NCBI RefSeq assembly: GCF_036320965.1
Contig: NC_092248.1
Coordinates: forward strand, 20,249,793 to 20,313,792
DNA length: 64,000 nt
Reading direction: 5' to 3'
From: Panulirus ornatus
Lineage: Eukaryota; Arthropoda; Malacostraca; Decapoda; Palinuridae
The translations under genes were made by a program, and so were the position numbers. The notes below the pieces were generated by a model, which ran no database searches, had not been told where the DNA came from, and saw only the letters and a program-made list of their open reading frames with translations. Numbering within the stretch: position 1 is the first letter of the stretch; each line of letters starts with the position of its first letter. This document shows positions 33,096 to 48,930 of the stretch, piece after piece.

Positions 33096-35312
33096 ATCAT
33101 TAAATTTTGTGCAGAATAAAAAGATTTTTTGGAAGGAGGTAACAAAAGTGCATAAGACAAGAGAACAAATGTTAACATCGGTGAAGGGGGCTAATGGGGA
33201 GGTGATAACAAGTATTCGTGATATGAGAAGATGGAGTGAGTATTTTGAAGGTTTGTTGAATGTGATGGATGATAGAGTGGCAGATATAGGGTGTTTTGGC
33301 TGAGGTGGTGTGTGAAGTGAGAGGTTTAGGGAGAATGATTTGGTAAACAGAAAAAAGGTAGTAAAAGCTTTGCGGAAGATAAAAACCGGCAAGGCAGCGG
33401 GTTTGGATGGTATTGCAGTGGAATTTATTAAAAAAGGGGGTGACTGTGTTGTTGACTGGTTGGTAAGGATATTTGATATATGACTCATGGTGAGGTGCCT
33501 GAGGATTGGCGGAATGCATGCATAGTGCCATTGTATAAAGGCGAAGTGGATAAAGGTGAGTGCTCAAATTACAGAGGTATAAGTTATTCCTTGGAAATCA
33601 TATGGGAGGGGGGGTACTGATTGAGATTGTGAAGGCATATAAGCATCAGATTGGGGAAGAGTTGTGTGGTTTCAGAAGTGGTTGAGGATGTGTGCATCTG
33701 GTGTTTGCTTTAAAGAATGTATGTGAGAAATACTTAGAAAAGCAAATGGATTTGTATGTAGCATTAATGGATCTGGAGAAGGAATATGATAAAGTTGATA
33801 GAGATGTTCTTTGGAAGATATTAAGAATATATGGTGTGGGAGGCAAGTTGTTAGAAGCAGTGAAAAGTTTTTACCGAGAAAGCAAGGCATGTGTGCGAGT
33901 GGGAAGAGAGGAAAGTGATTGGCTCTCAGTGAATGTAGGTTTGCGGCAGGAGTGCGTGATGTCTCCATGGTTGTTTAATTTGTTTATGGATGGGGTTGTT
34001 AGACAGATGAATGCAAGAGTTTTGGAAAAAGGGGCAAGAATGCAGTCTGTTGTGGATGAGAGAGCTTGGGAAGTGAGGTAGTTGTTATTCGCTGATGATA
34101 CAGCGCTAGTGGCTGATTCGGGTGAGAAACTGCAGAAGCTGGTGACTAAGTTTGGTAAAGTGTGTGAATGAAGAAAACTGAGAGTAAAGGAGAATGGGAG
34201 CAATGTTATTAGGTACAATAGGGTTGAGGGACAAGTCAAGTGGGAAGTAAGTTTGAATGGAGAAAAGTGGAAGAAGTGAAGTGTTTTCGATATCTGGGAG
34301 TGGATTTGGCAGCGGAGGGAACCATAGAAGCGGAAGTGAGTCACGGGGTGGGGGAGGGGGCGAAAGTTCTGAGAGCGTTGAAAAATGTGTGGAAGGCGAT
34401 AACATTATCTCGGAAAGCAAAAATGGGTATGGTTGCAGGGATAGCGGTTCCAACAATGTTATATGGTTGCGAGGCGTTGGCTATAGATAGAGTTGTGCGG
34501 AGGAGGGTGGATGTGTTGGAAATGGAATGTTTGAAGACAAGATGTGGTGTGAGGTGGTTTGATTGAGTAAGTAATGAAAGGGTAGTAAGAGAGATGCGTG
34601 TTAATAAAAAAAGAGTGTGGTTGAGAGAGTAGAAAAGGGTGTTTTGAAATGGTTTGGTCACATGGAGAAAATGAGTGAGGAAAGATTGACCAAGAGGATA
34701 TATGTGTCAGAGGTGGAGGGAACGAGGGGAAGTGGGAGACCAAATCGGAGGTGGAAAGATAGAGTGATAAAGATTTTGAGTGATCGGGGCCTGAACATGC
34801 AGGAGGGTGAAAGGCGTGCAAGGAATAGAGTGAATTGGAACGGTGTTGTAGACCGGGGTCGACGTGCTGTCAATTGATTGAACCAGGGCATGTGAAGCGT
34901 CTGGGGTAAACCATGGAAAGTTTTGCGGGTCCTGGATGTGGAAAGGGAGTTTTGGTTTCGGTGCATTATACATGAAAGCTAGAAACTGAATGTGAACGAA
35001 TGTGGCCTTTGTTGTCTTTTCCTAGCGCTACCTCGCGCATATACGGGGGAAGAGGGTTGTCATTTCATGTGTGGAGGGGTGGCGACAGGAATGAATAAAG
35101 ACAGGAAGTATGAATTATGTACATGTGTATATGTGTATTTGTCTGTGTATGTATATATATGTATCCTTTGAAATGTATAGGTATGTATATGTGCGTGTGT
35201 GGACGTGTATGTATATACATGTGTATATAGGTGGGTTAGGCCATTCTTTCGTCTGCTTCCTTGCGCTACCTCGCTGATGCAGGAGACAGCGACAAATTAT
35301 AATAAAATCAAT
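33096..35312 (+). pseudogene. RTE-like retrotransposon, long-3'-UTR subfamily, 5'-truncated and degenerate
   Basis: Head to tail with the preceding copy. Begins in the NFRENKK region and runs to the 3' terminus near 35297. RT pieces [24 protein letters not shown] and [11 protein letters not shown] are visible. Many stops and indels (near 33303, 33480, 33610, 34080, 34165, 34265 and 34565) break it. The end reads DRGRRAVN then a stop, and the 3' UTR is of the long type. Among the most diverged copies in the window. Confidence 0.86.
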
Positions 35313-35445
35313 AATAAGGTTCGGTAAAACGCTATCAGCTGGCTATGTGTTCTGTTCGGACACAACCGATAGACCCCGTTGCTTACCATAGTGAGACGAA
35401 GGGTATTCGAGTACTTAGTATTTCGAATAGTTGTTTCCTATTATA
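35313..35445. other. Short unassigned sequence
   Basis: About 130 bp, no recognisable feature. Confidence 0.45.
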
Positions 35446-35520
35446 CAGTCCCTTAGCCTAGCGGTTAGCATGCCTGCCTCTTGCACAAGGCGTCCCAGGT
35501 TCGATCCTGGCTGATGGAGC
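35446..35520 (+). mobile_element. tRNA-related SINE head, degenerate
   Basis: A box TAGCCTAGCGG (about 35457-35467) and B box GGTTCGATCC (about 35499-35508) have tRNA spacing. A stem TGCCT/AGGCG encloses a loop containing TTGCACA, and CCAGG/CCTGG makes a T-arm-like stem. The anticodon loop is one base too long, the T loop one base short, and the D and acceptor arms do not pair, so a functional tRNA is unlikely. A pol-III SINE head is the better reading. Confidence 0.55.
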
Positions 35521-35562
35521 TTTGTATGTTCTATGAAGGTGCGCGTTCATATACACTTTATT

Positions 35563-37615
<2,053 letters not shown>

Positions 37616-37960
37616 TGGCACCCACAGTTCGATCCCTCGGCCAGATATCACGTCCCAATTTGTTTTTGTTTTTTTTCGGTGAGGCAATGAATCCCTGTCG
37701 CTGGTCCAGCCTCTGCTGTGAGTCAGGTTCAGCTCCTTGGCCGCCTGGCCAAATGTTGTGTCTCAGCCTCTATTTAGTCAGGCATCGTTCCTCGGCCACC
37801 GGGCCAGGCGTCTCGTCTCAGCATCTTTGGATCTTTGGTCAGGCTCCGCTCCTCGGCCACGGGATCAGGAGTCACGTCTCCACATCTTAAGTCAAGCAAC
37901 GCTTCGCGACCACCCGACCAGGGTTCACGTCTCGGTCTCTAAGTCAGGCTGTTGACCTCA
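37616..37960 (+). repeat. Degenerate ~54-60-bp tandem repeat
   Basis: Diverged units built on CTCGGCCAC.GGGCCAGG and CACGTCTCAGC recur near 37635, 37735, 37790, 37850 and 37905. Unit length and sequence vary, so it is an old minisatellite. Confidence 0.6.
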
Positions 37961-38437
37961 CCTCACCGGCTCGTGTGGCCGCCTCTTACAGTTGTCTTGG
38001 TGTCGAATGTAACTCATCATAATTAATCTCCGCTTCTCTGCTCCTCTCCCTTTCCCCCTCTCTCTCTCTTTTTTCCAGTGCGTGCCATTTGCAGGTCACC
38101 ACCACCACTTTCGTATTCAATTCTTTCCCGACTATCTTGTAGTCTTCTGCTCCCTATGTGATTGTTTCATTATCCATCTGTGTCACCAGCACAGTACATG
38201 AACATTAGTTCCCGTCGCTCCTCCCAATTCTAATGACGTTTTACTCATTTGCTTTGTGTGTTTTTTCCCCGTATGCAGGAAGGGCCGCTCGGCAGCGAGT
38301 CATGGGAGAGACGCCATGCTACACGCTGCTCCCTTTGTTGTAATGGCCCAGTACACTTTTACTGGGAATATCAAATACATTTCATTAATTCCTTTACGCT
38401 TGATCATCTGTCTCCTCTCGTATAGTTTTGGTGTATA
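37961..38437. other. Unassigned sequence
   Basis: Includes a short CT-rich stretch near 38050. Nothing else is recognisable. Confidence 0.45.
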
Positions 38438-40020
38438 CCACCCTCATCCCTGCCTCACACTGTGTGTAGTGCCTCACCCTCTTCCTTGCCTCACACTGTG
38501 TTTAGTGCCTCACCCTCATCCTTGCCTCACACTGTGTGTAGTGCCTCACCCTCACCCTTGCCTCACACTGTGTGTAGTGCGTCACCCTCATCCTTGCCTC
38601 ACACTGTGTGTAGTTCCTCGCCCTCATCCCTGCCTCACACTGTGTGTAGTGCGTCACCCTCTTCCTTGCCTCACACTGTGTATAGTGCCTCACCCTCATC
38701 CCTGCCTCACACTGTGTGTAGTGCCTCACCCTCTTCCTTGCCTCACACTGTGTATAGTGCCTCACCCTCATCCCTGCCTCACACTGTGTATAGTGCCTCA
38801 CCCTCTTCCTTGCCTCACACTGTGTATAGTGCCTCACCCTCATCCCTGCCTCACACTGTGTGTGTAGTGCCTCACCCTCTTCCTTGCCTCACACTGTGTA
38901 TAGTGCCACGCCCTCATCCTTACCTCACACTGTGTATAGTGCCTCGCCCTCATCCCTACCTCACACTGTGTTTAGTGCCTCACCCTCATCCTTGCCTCAC
39001 ACTGTGTATAGTGCCTCGCCTTCATCCTTGCCTCACACTGTGTGTAGTGCCTCACCCTCATCCCTGCCTCACACTGTGTTTCGTGCCTCACCCTAATCCT
39101 TGCCTCACACTGTGTATAGTGCGTCACCTTCATCCTTGCCTCACACTGTGTGTAGTTCCTCGCCCTCATCCCTGCCTCACACTGTGTGTAGTGCCTCGCC
39201 TTCATCCTTGCCTCACATTGTGTGTAGTGCCTCACCCTCATCCCTGCCTCACACTGTGTGTAGTGCCTCACCCTCATCCTTGCCTCACACTGTGTATAGT
39301 GCGTCACCCTCATCCTTGTCTCACACTGTGTGTAGTGCCTCACCCTCATCCCTGCCTCACACTGTATGGAGTGTTTCACCCTTATCCCTGCATCACACTG
39401 TGTGTAGTGCCTCAACCTCATCCCTTCCTCACACTGTGTGTAGTGCCTCACCCTCATCCCAGCCTCACACTGTGTGTAGTGCCTCACCCGCATTCCTGCT
39501 TCACACTGCATATAGTGCCTCGCCCTCATCCTTGCCTCGCGTTGTGTGTAGTATCTCACTCTCATCACTGCCTCACACTGTGTATAGTCCCTCACCCTCA
39601 TCTCTGCCTCACACTCTGTGTAGTGCCTCACCCTCATCCCTACCTCACATTGTGTAGTGCGTCACTCTCATCACTGCCTCACACTGCATGTAAGTGCCTC
39701 ACCCTCATCCTTGCCTCACGTTGTGCATAGTGCCTCACATTGTGTGTAGCTCCTCACCCTCATCCTTGCCTTACACCGTGTGTATTGCCTTACCTTCCTC
39801 CATGCCTCACGCTGTGTAGTGCAACACCTTCATCCTTGCCTCACATTGTGCGTAGTGCCTCACATTGTGTGTAGTGCCTCACCCTCATCCTTGCCTCACA
39901 CTGCGTGTAGTGCCTAACCCTCATCCCAGCCTCACACAAAGTGTAGTGCCTCACCTTCATCCTTGCCTCACACTGTGTGTAGTGCATCACCCTGATCCTT
40001 GCGTCACACTGCGTTTAGTG
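38438..40020 (+). repeat. 36-bp minisatellite, about 43 units
   Basis: Tandem units of 36 bp with consensus TGCCTCACCCTCATCCCTGC then CTCACACTGTGTGTAG. Regular to about 39650, after which units are shortened and interrupted. Period 36 keeps frames open on both strands (a 422-codon plus-strand frame among them), so those frames are artefacts of periodicity. Confidence 0.94.
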
Positions 40021-40054
40021 TTGTTGCACCTCACCCACGTCCTCTTTCTCACTT

Positions 40055-40093
40055 GTGTATATTATTATCATTATTATTATCATTATTGTTTTC

Positions 40094-40126
<33 letters not shown>

Positions 40127-40228
40127 CATTATTATTATTATTATTATTATCATCATTATTATTATTATCATCATTATTATTGTCATTATTATAATTATCA
40201 TTATTATTATTATTATTATCAATATTAT
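40055..40228. repeat. (ATT)n trinucleotide microsatellite
   Basis: About 170 bp of ATT repeats with ATC and TTG variants, ending where a short RTE 3' terminus begins. Confidence 0.92.
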
Positions 40229-40260
40229 ACTTTGTCGCTGTCTCCCGCGTTAGCGAGGTA

Positions 40261-40264
<4 letters not shown>
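40229..40264 (-). mobile_element. RTE-like 3' terminus, about 36 bp
   Basis: Only the stem-loop and terminal bases of the RTE 3' end (minus strand), preceded by ATT repeats and followed by (TA)n. Extreme 5' truncation, comparable to 26481-26506. Confidence 0.78.

Positions 40265-40300
<36 letters not shown>
40265..40300. repeat. (TA)n array
   Basis: 36 bp of TA between two RTE pieces in opposite orientation. Confidence 0.92.
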
Positions 40301-44379
<4,079 letters not shown>

Positions 44380-44400
44380 GTATATATATATATATATATA

Positions 44401-44560
44401 TTCCAATGAGTCAACGGGGAAAATGTAACATGATAAGTTCCCAATTGCAGTTTTGTGTGATAATCATATCATCAGGGGAGACATAAGAGAGAAATATAAG
44501 AGTCAGTTGATATACAACGAAGACACGTAGCGAGGACGCCATTTGGTAAACATGCGATTG
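44401..44560 (-). mobile_element. Penelope-like element terminal arm (solo), with degenerate hammerhead-like core
   Basis: Strongly similar to the arm in front of the Penelope-like coding region at 50894-51013: shared blocks include GATAAGTTCCCA, ATCATCAGGGGAGAC and GTCAGTTGATATAC. On the minus strand the order CUGAUGA (44469-44475), a short hairpin, an A run where GAAA is expected, and GGGAAC resembles a hammerhead core, but GAAA reads AAAA, so this copy should be dead. It extends with GCCATTTGGTAAACATGCG, absent from the other arm. Oriented with the hammerhead sense on the minus strand. Confidence 0.65.
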
Positions 44561-44611
44561 TCCAAGACAGACTACGAGTGTATCATAAACTTATCATTTT
44601 ACAAATTTTAT

Positions 44612-44671
<60 letters not shown>
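44561..44671. repeat. Short unassigned stretch, then (TA)n and poly-T tail of the next RTE
   Basis: About 55 bp of AT-rich sequence, then 27 bp of TA (44618-44644) and a 27-base T run leading into the RTE 3' terminus. Confidence 0.8.
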
Positions 44672-44675
<4 letters not shown>

Positions 44676-47600
44676 CTTTGTCGCTGTCTCCCGCGTTTGC
44701 GAGGTAGCGCAAGGAAACAGACGAAAGAAATGGCCCAACCCCCCCCCCCCCCATACACATGTACATACACACGTCCACACACGCATATATACATACCTAC
44801 ACAGCTTTCCATGGTTTACCCCAGACGCTTCACATGCCTTGCTTCAATCCACTGACAGCACGTCAACCCCTGTATACCACATGACTCCAATTCACTCTAT
44901 TTCTTGCCCTCCTTTCACCCTCCTGCATGTTCAGGCCCCGATCACACAAAATCTTTTTCACTCCATCTTTCCACCTCCAATTTGGTCTCCCTCTTCTCCT
45001 CGTTCCCTCCACCTCCGACACATATATCCTCTTGGTCAATCTCTCCTCACTCATTCTCTCCATGTGCCCAAACCATTTCAAAACACCCTCTTCTGCTCTC
45101 TCAACCACGCTCTTTTTATTTCCACACATCTCTCTTACCCTTACGTTACTTACTCGATCAAACCACCTCACACCACACATTGTCCTCAAACATCTCATTT
45201 CCAGCACATCCATCCTCCTGCGCACATCTCTATCCATAGCCCACGCCTCGCAACCATACAACATTGTTGGAACCACTATTCCCTCAAACATACCCATTTT
45301 TGCTTTCCGAGATAATGTTCTCGACTTCCACACATTTTTCAAGGCTCCCAAAATTTTCGCCCCCTCCCCCACCCTATGATCCACTTCCGCTTCCATGGTT
45401 CCATCCGCTGACAGATCCACTCCCAGATATCTAAAACACTTCACTTCCTCCAGTTTTTCTCCATTCAAACTCACCTCCCAATTGACTTGACCCTCACCCC
45501 TACTGTACCTAATAACCTTGCTCTTATTCACATTTACTCTCAACTTTCTTCTTCCACACACTTTACCAAACTCAGTCACCAGCTTCTGCAGTTTCTCACA
45601 TGAATCAGCCACCAGCGCTGTATCATCAGCGAACAACAATTGACTCACTTCCCAAGCTCTCTCATCCCCAACAGACTTCATACTTGCCCCTCTTTCCAGG
45701 ACTCTTGCATTTACCTCCTTTACAACCCCATCCATAAACAAATTAAACAACCATGGAGACATCACACACCCCTGCCGCAAACCTACATTCACTGAGAACC
45801 AATCACTTTCCTCTCTTCCTACACGTACACATGCCTTACATCCTCGATAAAAACTTTTCACTGCTTCTAACAACTTGCCTCCCACACCATATATTCTTAA
45901 TACCTTCCACAGAGCATCTCTATCAACTCTATCATATGCCTTCTCCAGATCCATAAATGCTACATACAAATCCATTTGCTTTTCTAAGTATTTCTCACAT
46001 ACATTCTTCAAAGCAAACACCTGATCCACACATCCTCTACCACTTCTGAAACCGCACTGCTCTTCCCCAATCTGATGCTCTGTACATGCCTTCACCCTCT
46101 CAATCAATACCCTCCCATATAATTTACCAGGAATACTCAACAAACTTATACCTCTGTAATTTGAGCACTCACTCTTATCCCCTTTGCCTTTGTACAATGG
46201 CACTATGCACGCATTCCGCCAATCCTCAGGCACCTCACCATGAGTCATACATACATTAAATAACCTTACCAACCAGTCAACAATACAGTCACCCCCTTTC
46301 TTAATAAATTCCACTGCAATACCATCCAAACCTGCTGCCTTGCCGGCTTTCATCTTCCGCAAAGCTTTTACTACCTCTTCTCTGTTTACCAAATCATTTT
46401 CCCTAACCCTCTCACTTTGCACACCACCTCGACCAAAACACCCTATATCTGCCACTCTGTCATCAGACACATTCAACAAACCTTCAAAATACTCATTCCA
46501 TCTCCTTCTCACATCACCGCTACTTGTTATCACCTCCCCATTTACGCCCTTCACTGAAGTTCCCATTTGCTCCCTTGTCTTACGCACCCTATTTACCTCC
46601 TTCCAGAACATCTTTTTATTCTCCCTAAAATTTACTGATAGTCTCTCACCCCAACTCTCATTTGCCCTTTTTTTCACCTCTTGCACCTTTCTCTTGACCT
46701 CCTGTCTCTTTCTTTTATACTTCTCCCACTCAATTGCATTTTTTCCCTGCAAAAATCGTCCAAATGCCTCTCTCTTCTCTTTCACTAATACTCTTACTTC
46801 TTCATCCCACCACTCACTACCCTTTCTAAACAGCCCACCTCCCACTCTTCTCATGCCACAAGCATCTTTTGCGCAATCCATCACTGATTCCCTAAATACA
46901 TCCCATTCCTCCCCGACTCCCCTTACTTCCATTGTTCTCACCTTTTTCCATTCTGTACACAGTCTCTCCTGGTACTTCCCCACACAGGTCTCCTTCCCAA
47001 GCTCACTTACTCTCACCACCTTCTTCACCCCAACATTCACTCCTCTTTTCTGAAAACCCATACTAATCTTCACCTTAGCCTCCACAAGATAATGATCAGA
47101 CATCCCTCCAGTTGCACCTCTCAGCACATTAACATCCAAAAGTCTCTCTTTCGCACGCCTGTCAATTAACACGTAATCCAATAACGCTCTCTGGCCATCT
47201 CTCCTACTTACATAAGTATACTTATGTATATCTCGCTTTTTAAACCAGGTATTCCCAATCATCAGTCCTTTTTCAGCACATAAATCTACAAGCTCTTCAC
47301 CATTTCCATTTACAACACTGAACACCCCATGAATACCAATTATTCCCTCAACTGCCACATTACTCACCTTTGCATTCAAATCACCCATCACTATAACCCG
47401 GTCTCGTGCATCAAAACCGCTAACACACTCATTTAGCTGCTCCCAAAACACTTGCCTCTCATGATCTTTCTTCTCATGCCCAGGTGCATATGCACCAATA
47501 ATCACCCACCTCTCTCCATCAACTTTCAATTTTACCCATATTAATCGAGAATTTACTTTCTTACATTCTATCACATACTCCCACAACTCCTGTTTCAGGA

Positions 47601-48003
47601 GTATTGCTACTCCTTCCCTTGCTCTTGTCCTCTCACTAACCCCTGACTTCACTCCCCAGACATTTCCAAACCACTCTTCCCCTTTACCCTTGAGCTTCGT
47701 TTCACTCAGAGCCAAAACATCCAGGTTCCTTTCCTCAAACATACTACCTATCTCTCCTTTTTTCACATCTTGGTTACATCCACACACATTTAGGCACCCC
47801 ACTCTGAGCCTTCGAGGAGGATGATCACTCCCCGCGTGACTCCTTCTTCTGTTTCCCATTTTAGAAAGTTAATACAAGGAGGGGAGGATTTCCGGCCCCC
47901 CGCTCCCGTCCCCTCTAGTCGCTTTCTACGACACGCGAGGAATACGTGGGAAGTATTCTTTCACCCCTATCCCCAGGGATAATATACATATATATATATA
48001 TAT

Positions 48004-48036
<33 letters not shown>

Positions 48037-48081
48037 TATGCACATACACACACACACACACACATACATATATATACATAT
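44672..48081 (-). mobile_element. Full-length RTE-like non-LTR retrotransposon (young subfamily)
   Basis: Minus strand: TA/CA 5' extension (47983-48081), leader (47860-47982), a 998-codon frame (44863-47859) and a short 3' UTR with terminal stem-loop and poly(A)/(TA)n tail. Its organisation matches the copy at 11808-15203 up to the end of the 5' extension, where flanks diverge. The locus recurs almost exactly about 15.01 kb downstream (59900-63091). Confidence 0.9.
44863..47859 (-). CDS. RTE-type endonuclease / reverse transcriptase, 998 aa, intact
   Basis: Same domain order and catalytic residues as the protein at 11993-14989: EEP endonuclease (N24, E53, Y124, D160, N162, D255, H256), RT (D637, D745, D746) and the [23 protein letters not shown]-terminus. 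By eye the two proteins differ at residues 95 (Y/H), 176 (I/M), 274 (V/L), 397 (K/E), 532 (R/S), 714 (K/R), 893 (T/K) and 993 (H/D). None is a catalytic position. Start ATG at 47857-47859 follows the leader and stop TGA is at 44863-44865. About 998 codons with no ORF1 is the expected size for RTE. The element appears recently active. Confidence 0.93.
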   Translation of the reverse strand: MGNRRRSHAGSDHPPRRLRVGCLNVCGCNQDVKKGEIGSMFEERNLDVLALSETKLKGKGEEWFGNVWGVKSGVSERTRAREGVAILLKQELWEYVIECKKVNSRLIWVKLKVDGERWVIIGAYAPGHEKKDHERQVFWEQLNECVSGFDARDRVIVMGDLNAKVSNVAVEGIIGIHGVFSVVNGNGEELVDLCAEKGLMIGNTWFKKRDIHKYTYVSRRDGQRALLDYVLIDRRAKERLLDVNVLRGATGGMSDHYLVEAKVKISMGFQKRGVNVGVKKVVRVSELGKETCVGKYQERLCTEWKKVRTMEVRGVGEEWDVFRESVMDCAKDACGMRRVGGGLFRKGSEWWDEEVRVLVKEKREAFGRFLQGKNAIEWEKYKRKRQEVKRKVQEVKKRANESWGERLSVNFRENKKMFWKEVNRVRKTREQMGTSVKGVNGEVITSSGDVRRRWNEYFEGLLNVSDDRVADIGCFGRGGVQSERVRENDLVNREEVVKALRKMKAGKAAGLDGIAVEFIKKGGDCIVDWLVRLFNVCMTHGEVPEDWRNACIVPLYKGKGDKSECSNYRGISLLSIPGKLYGRVLIERVKACTEHQIGEEQCGFRSGRGCVDQVFALKNVCEKYLEKQMDLYVAFMDLEKAYDRVDRDALWKVLRIYGVGGKLLEAVKSFYRGCKACVRVGREESDWFSVNVGLRQGCVMSPWLFNLFMDGVVKEVNARVLERGASMKSVGDERAWEVSQLLFADDTALVADSCEKLQKLVTEFGKVCGRRKLRVNVNKSKVIRYSRGEGQVNWEVSLNGEKLEEVKCFRYLGVDLSADGTMEAEVDHRVGEGAKILGALKNVWKSRTLSRKAKMGMFEGIVVPTMLYGCEAWAMDRDVRRRMDVLEMRCLRTMCGVRWFDRVSNVRVREMCGNKKSVVERAEEGVLKWFGHMERMSEERLTKRIYVSEVEGTRRRGRPNWRWKDGVKKILCDRGLNMQEGERRARNRVNWSHVVYRG

Positions 48082-48144
<63 letters not shown>
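48082..48144. repeat. (TA)n array
   Basis: About 58 bp of TA at the 5' side of the full-length RTE copy. Confidence 0.92.
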
Positions 48145-48149
<5 letters not shown>

Positions 48150-48610
48150 TTGTGCCCCTTCTCCTTGCCAACTATATCTCCTATCCCATTTTCTCTTCTC
48201 TGATCGTTTCAAGGTTTTCCGTCATGCAATCTGCGATTCCTTTTTGCGAGTCTGATAAAATGGAATGATCCCATTCACAGTTTCCTGTCGATCTTCCGCC
48301 GTCCAGAGCAAAGTATCTGCGGGTGTGAACGTGTAAGGGAAGCTGCGGCATACAAGATACAACGGGGATAATCACAGTCATTTAATCATCATTCACTCAT
48401 CTCTTTACAGTAGTTGTGTGGTAGTGAAGTACACGTGTCTTTATCTTTCTTTCTTTTTACAGTTCTCTTCTTTCAATTTTGAAGTTTTTTTATATGGATT
48501 TTTTTAAAACATTTTTTATAAAGGATTTTTTTTATATAAATTTTCGTGCACTGAAATGTTAATGTATTTTTTAAGATACGCATAAAACCTCGAGAAGAAT
48601 AAAAAATGGT
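48145..48610. other. Low-copy sequence, duplicated at 63152-63618
   Basis: Ordinary-composition DNA followed by a T/A-rich stretch (48480-48600). A 66-codon minus-strand frame at 48181-48381 has no recognisable domain. The segment recurs almost unchanged 15.01 kb downstream and, with many indels, at about 55770-56230. Confidence 0.6.
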
Positions 48611-48844
48611 AAGTTCCCAAGTGCACTTTCGTGTCTTGATCACATCGTTCGGGAAGATACGAAAATGAGACAGAAGACGTAGAACAATAAGTTGATATAC
48701 AAGGAGGAGCCGTAATTTGTTTTACAGTGGCGTCTTAGCTACGACTCTTCCCAGTACATCAACTGACTGTTCTACGTCTTCTGCCTCATTCTTGTGTCTC
48801 TCCTGACGATGTGGTCATTACACGAAAGTGTATTTGGAAACTTT
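48611..48844. mobile_element. Palindromic pair of Penelope-like terminal arms without coding region
   Basis: Left arm 48611-48700 and right arm 48754-48844 are imperfect reverse complements (about 90 bp each) around a 53-bp spacer. Each arm matches the arm in front of the Penelope-like coding region at 50894-51013. The hammerhead-like order is on the minus strand in the left arm (core degraded to CGAACGA) and on the plus strand in the right arm (CUGACGA at 48803-48809, GAAA at 48824-48827). It reads as a PLE that has lost its interior or as a non-autonomous derivative. Confidence 0.7.
48797..48840 (+). ncRNA. Hammerhead-ribozyme-like motif (right arm)
   Basis: CUGACGA (48803-48809) fits the CUGANGA core. 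A short GUG/CAC hairpin follows, then GAAA (48824-48827), then the stem III region and GGAAAC. Stem I pairing is only about two base pairs in this copy and stem III has a mutated palindrome, so catalysis is doubtful. Retained because the same order recurs in four arms here and hammerheads are known in Penelope-like elements. Confidence 0.4.
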
Positions 48845-48930
48845 TCGTGTTTAATTTTCCCCATGGTTTTATGCATATACTAGACCACGCGCACCCCTTT
48901 GACCCCTTGCAATATATTTTTTTTTTTTTT
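48845..48930. other. Short flank plus poly-T tail of the next RTE copy
   Basis: About 65 bp of PLE-flanking sequence, then a T run into the RTE 3' terminus. Confidence 0.6.

Noticed and set aside
35446..35520. Functional tRNA gene
   Set aside because: Anticodon loop one base too long, T loop one base short, and D and acceptor arms unpaired.
38462..39730. 422-codon Ser/Pro/Cys-rich repetitive frame
   Set aside because: Produced by the 36-bp minisatellite period.
44645..44671. Poly-T runs as pol-III or bacterial-type terminators
   Set aside because: They are the complement of retroelement poly(A) tails.
48181..48381. 66-codon minus-strand frame, repeated at 63189-63389
   Set aside because: Its conservation only reflects the recent duplication; no domain, and the noisy copy gives no independent test.
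48611..48844. DNA transposon MITE with inverted repeats
   Set aside because: The arms match the arm in front of the Penelope-like gene, and no TA or other short target duplication is evident.
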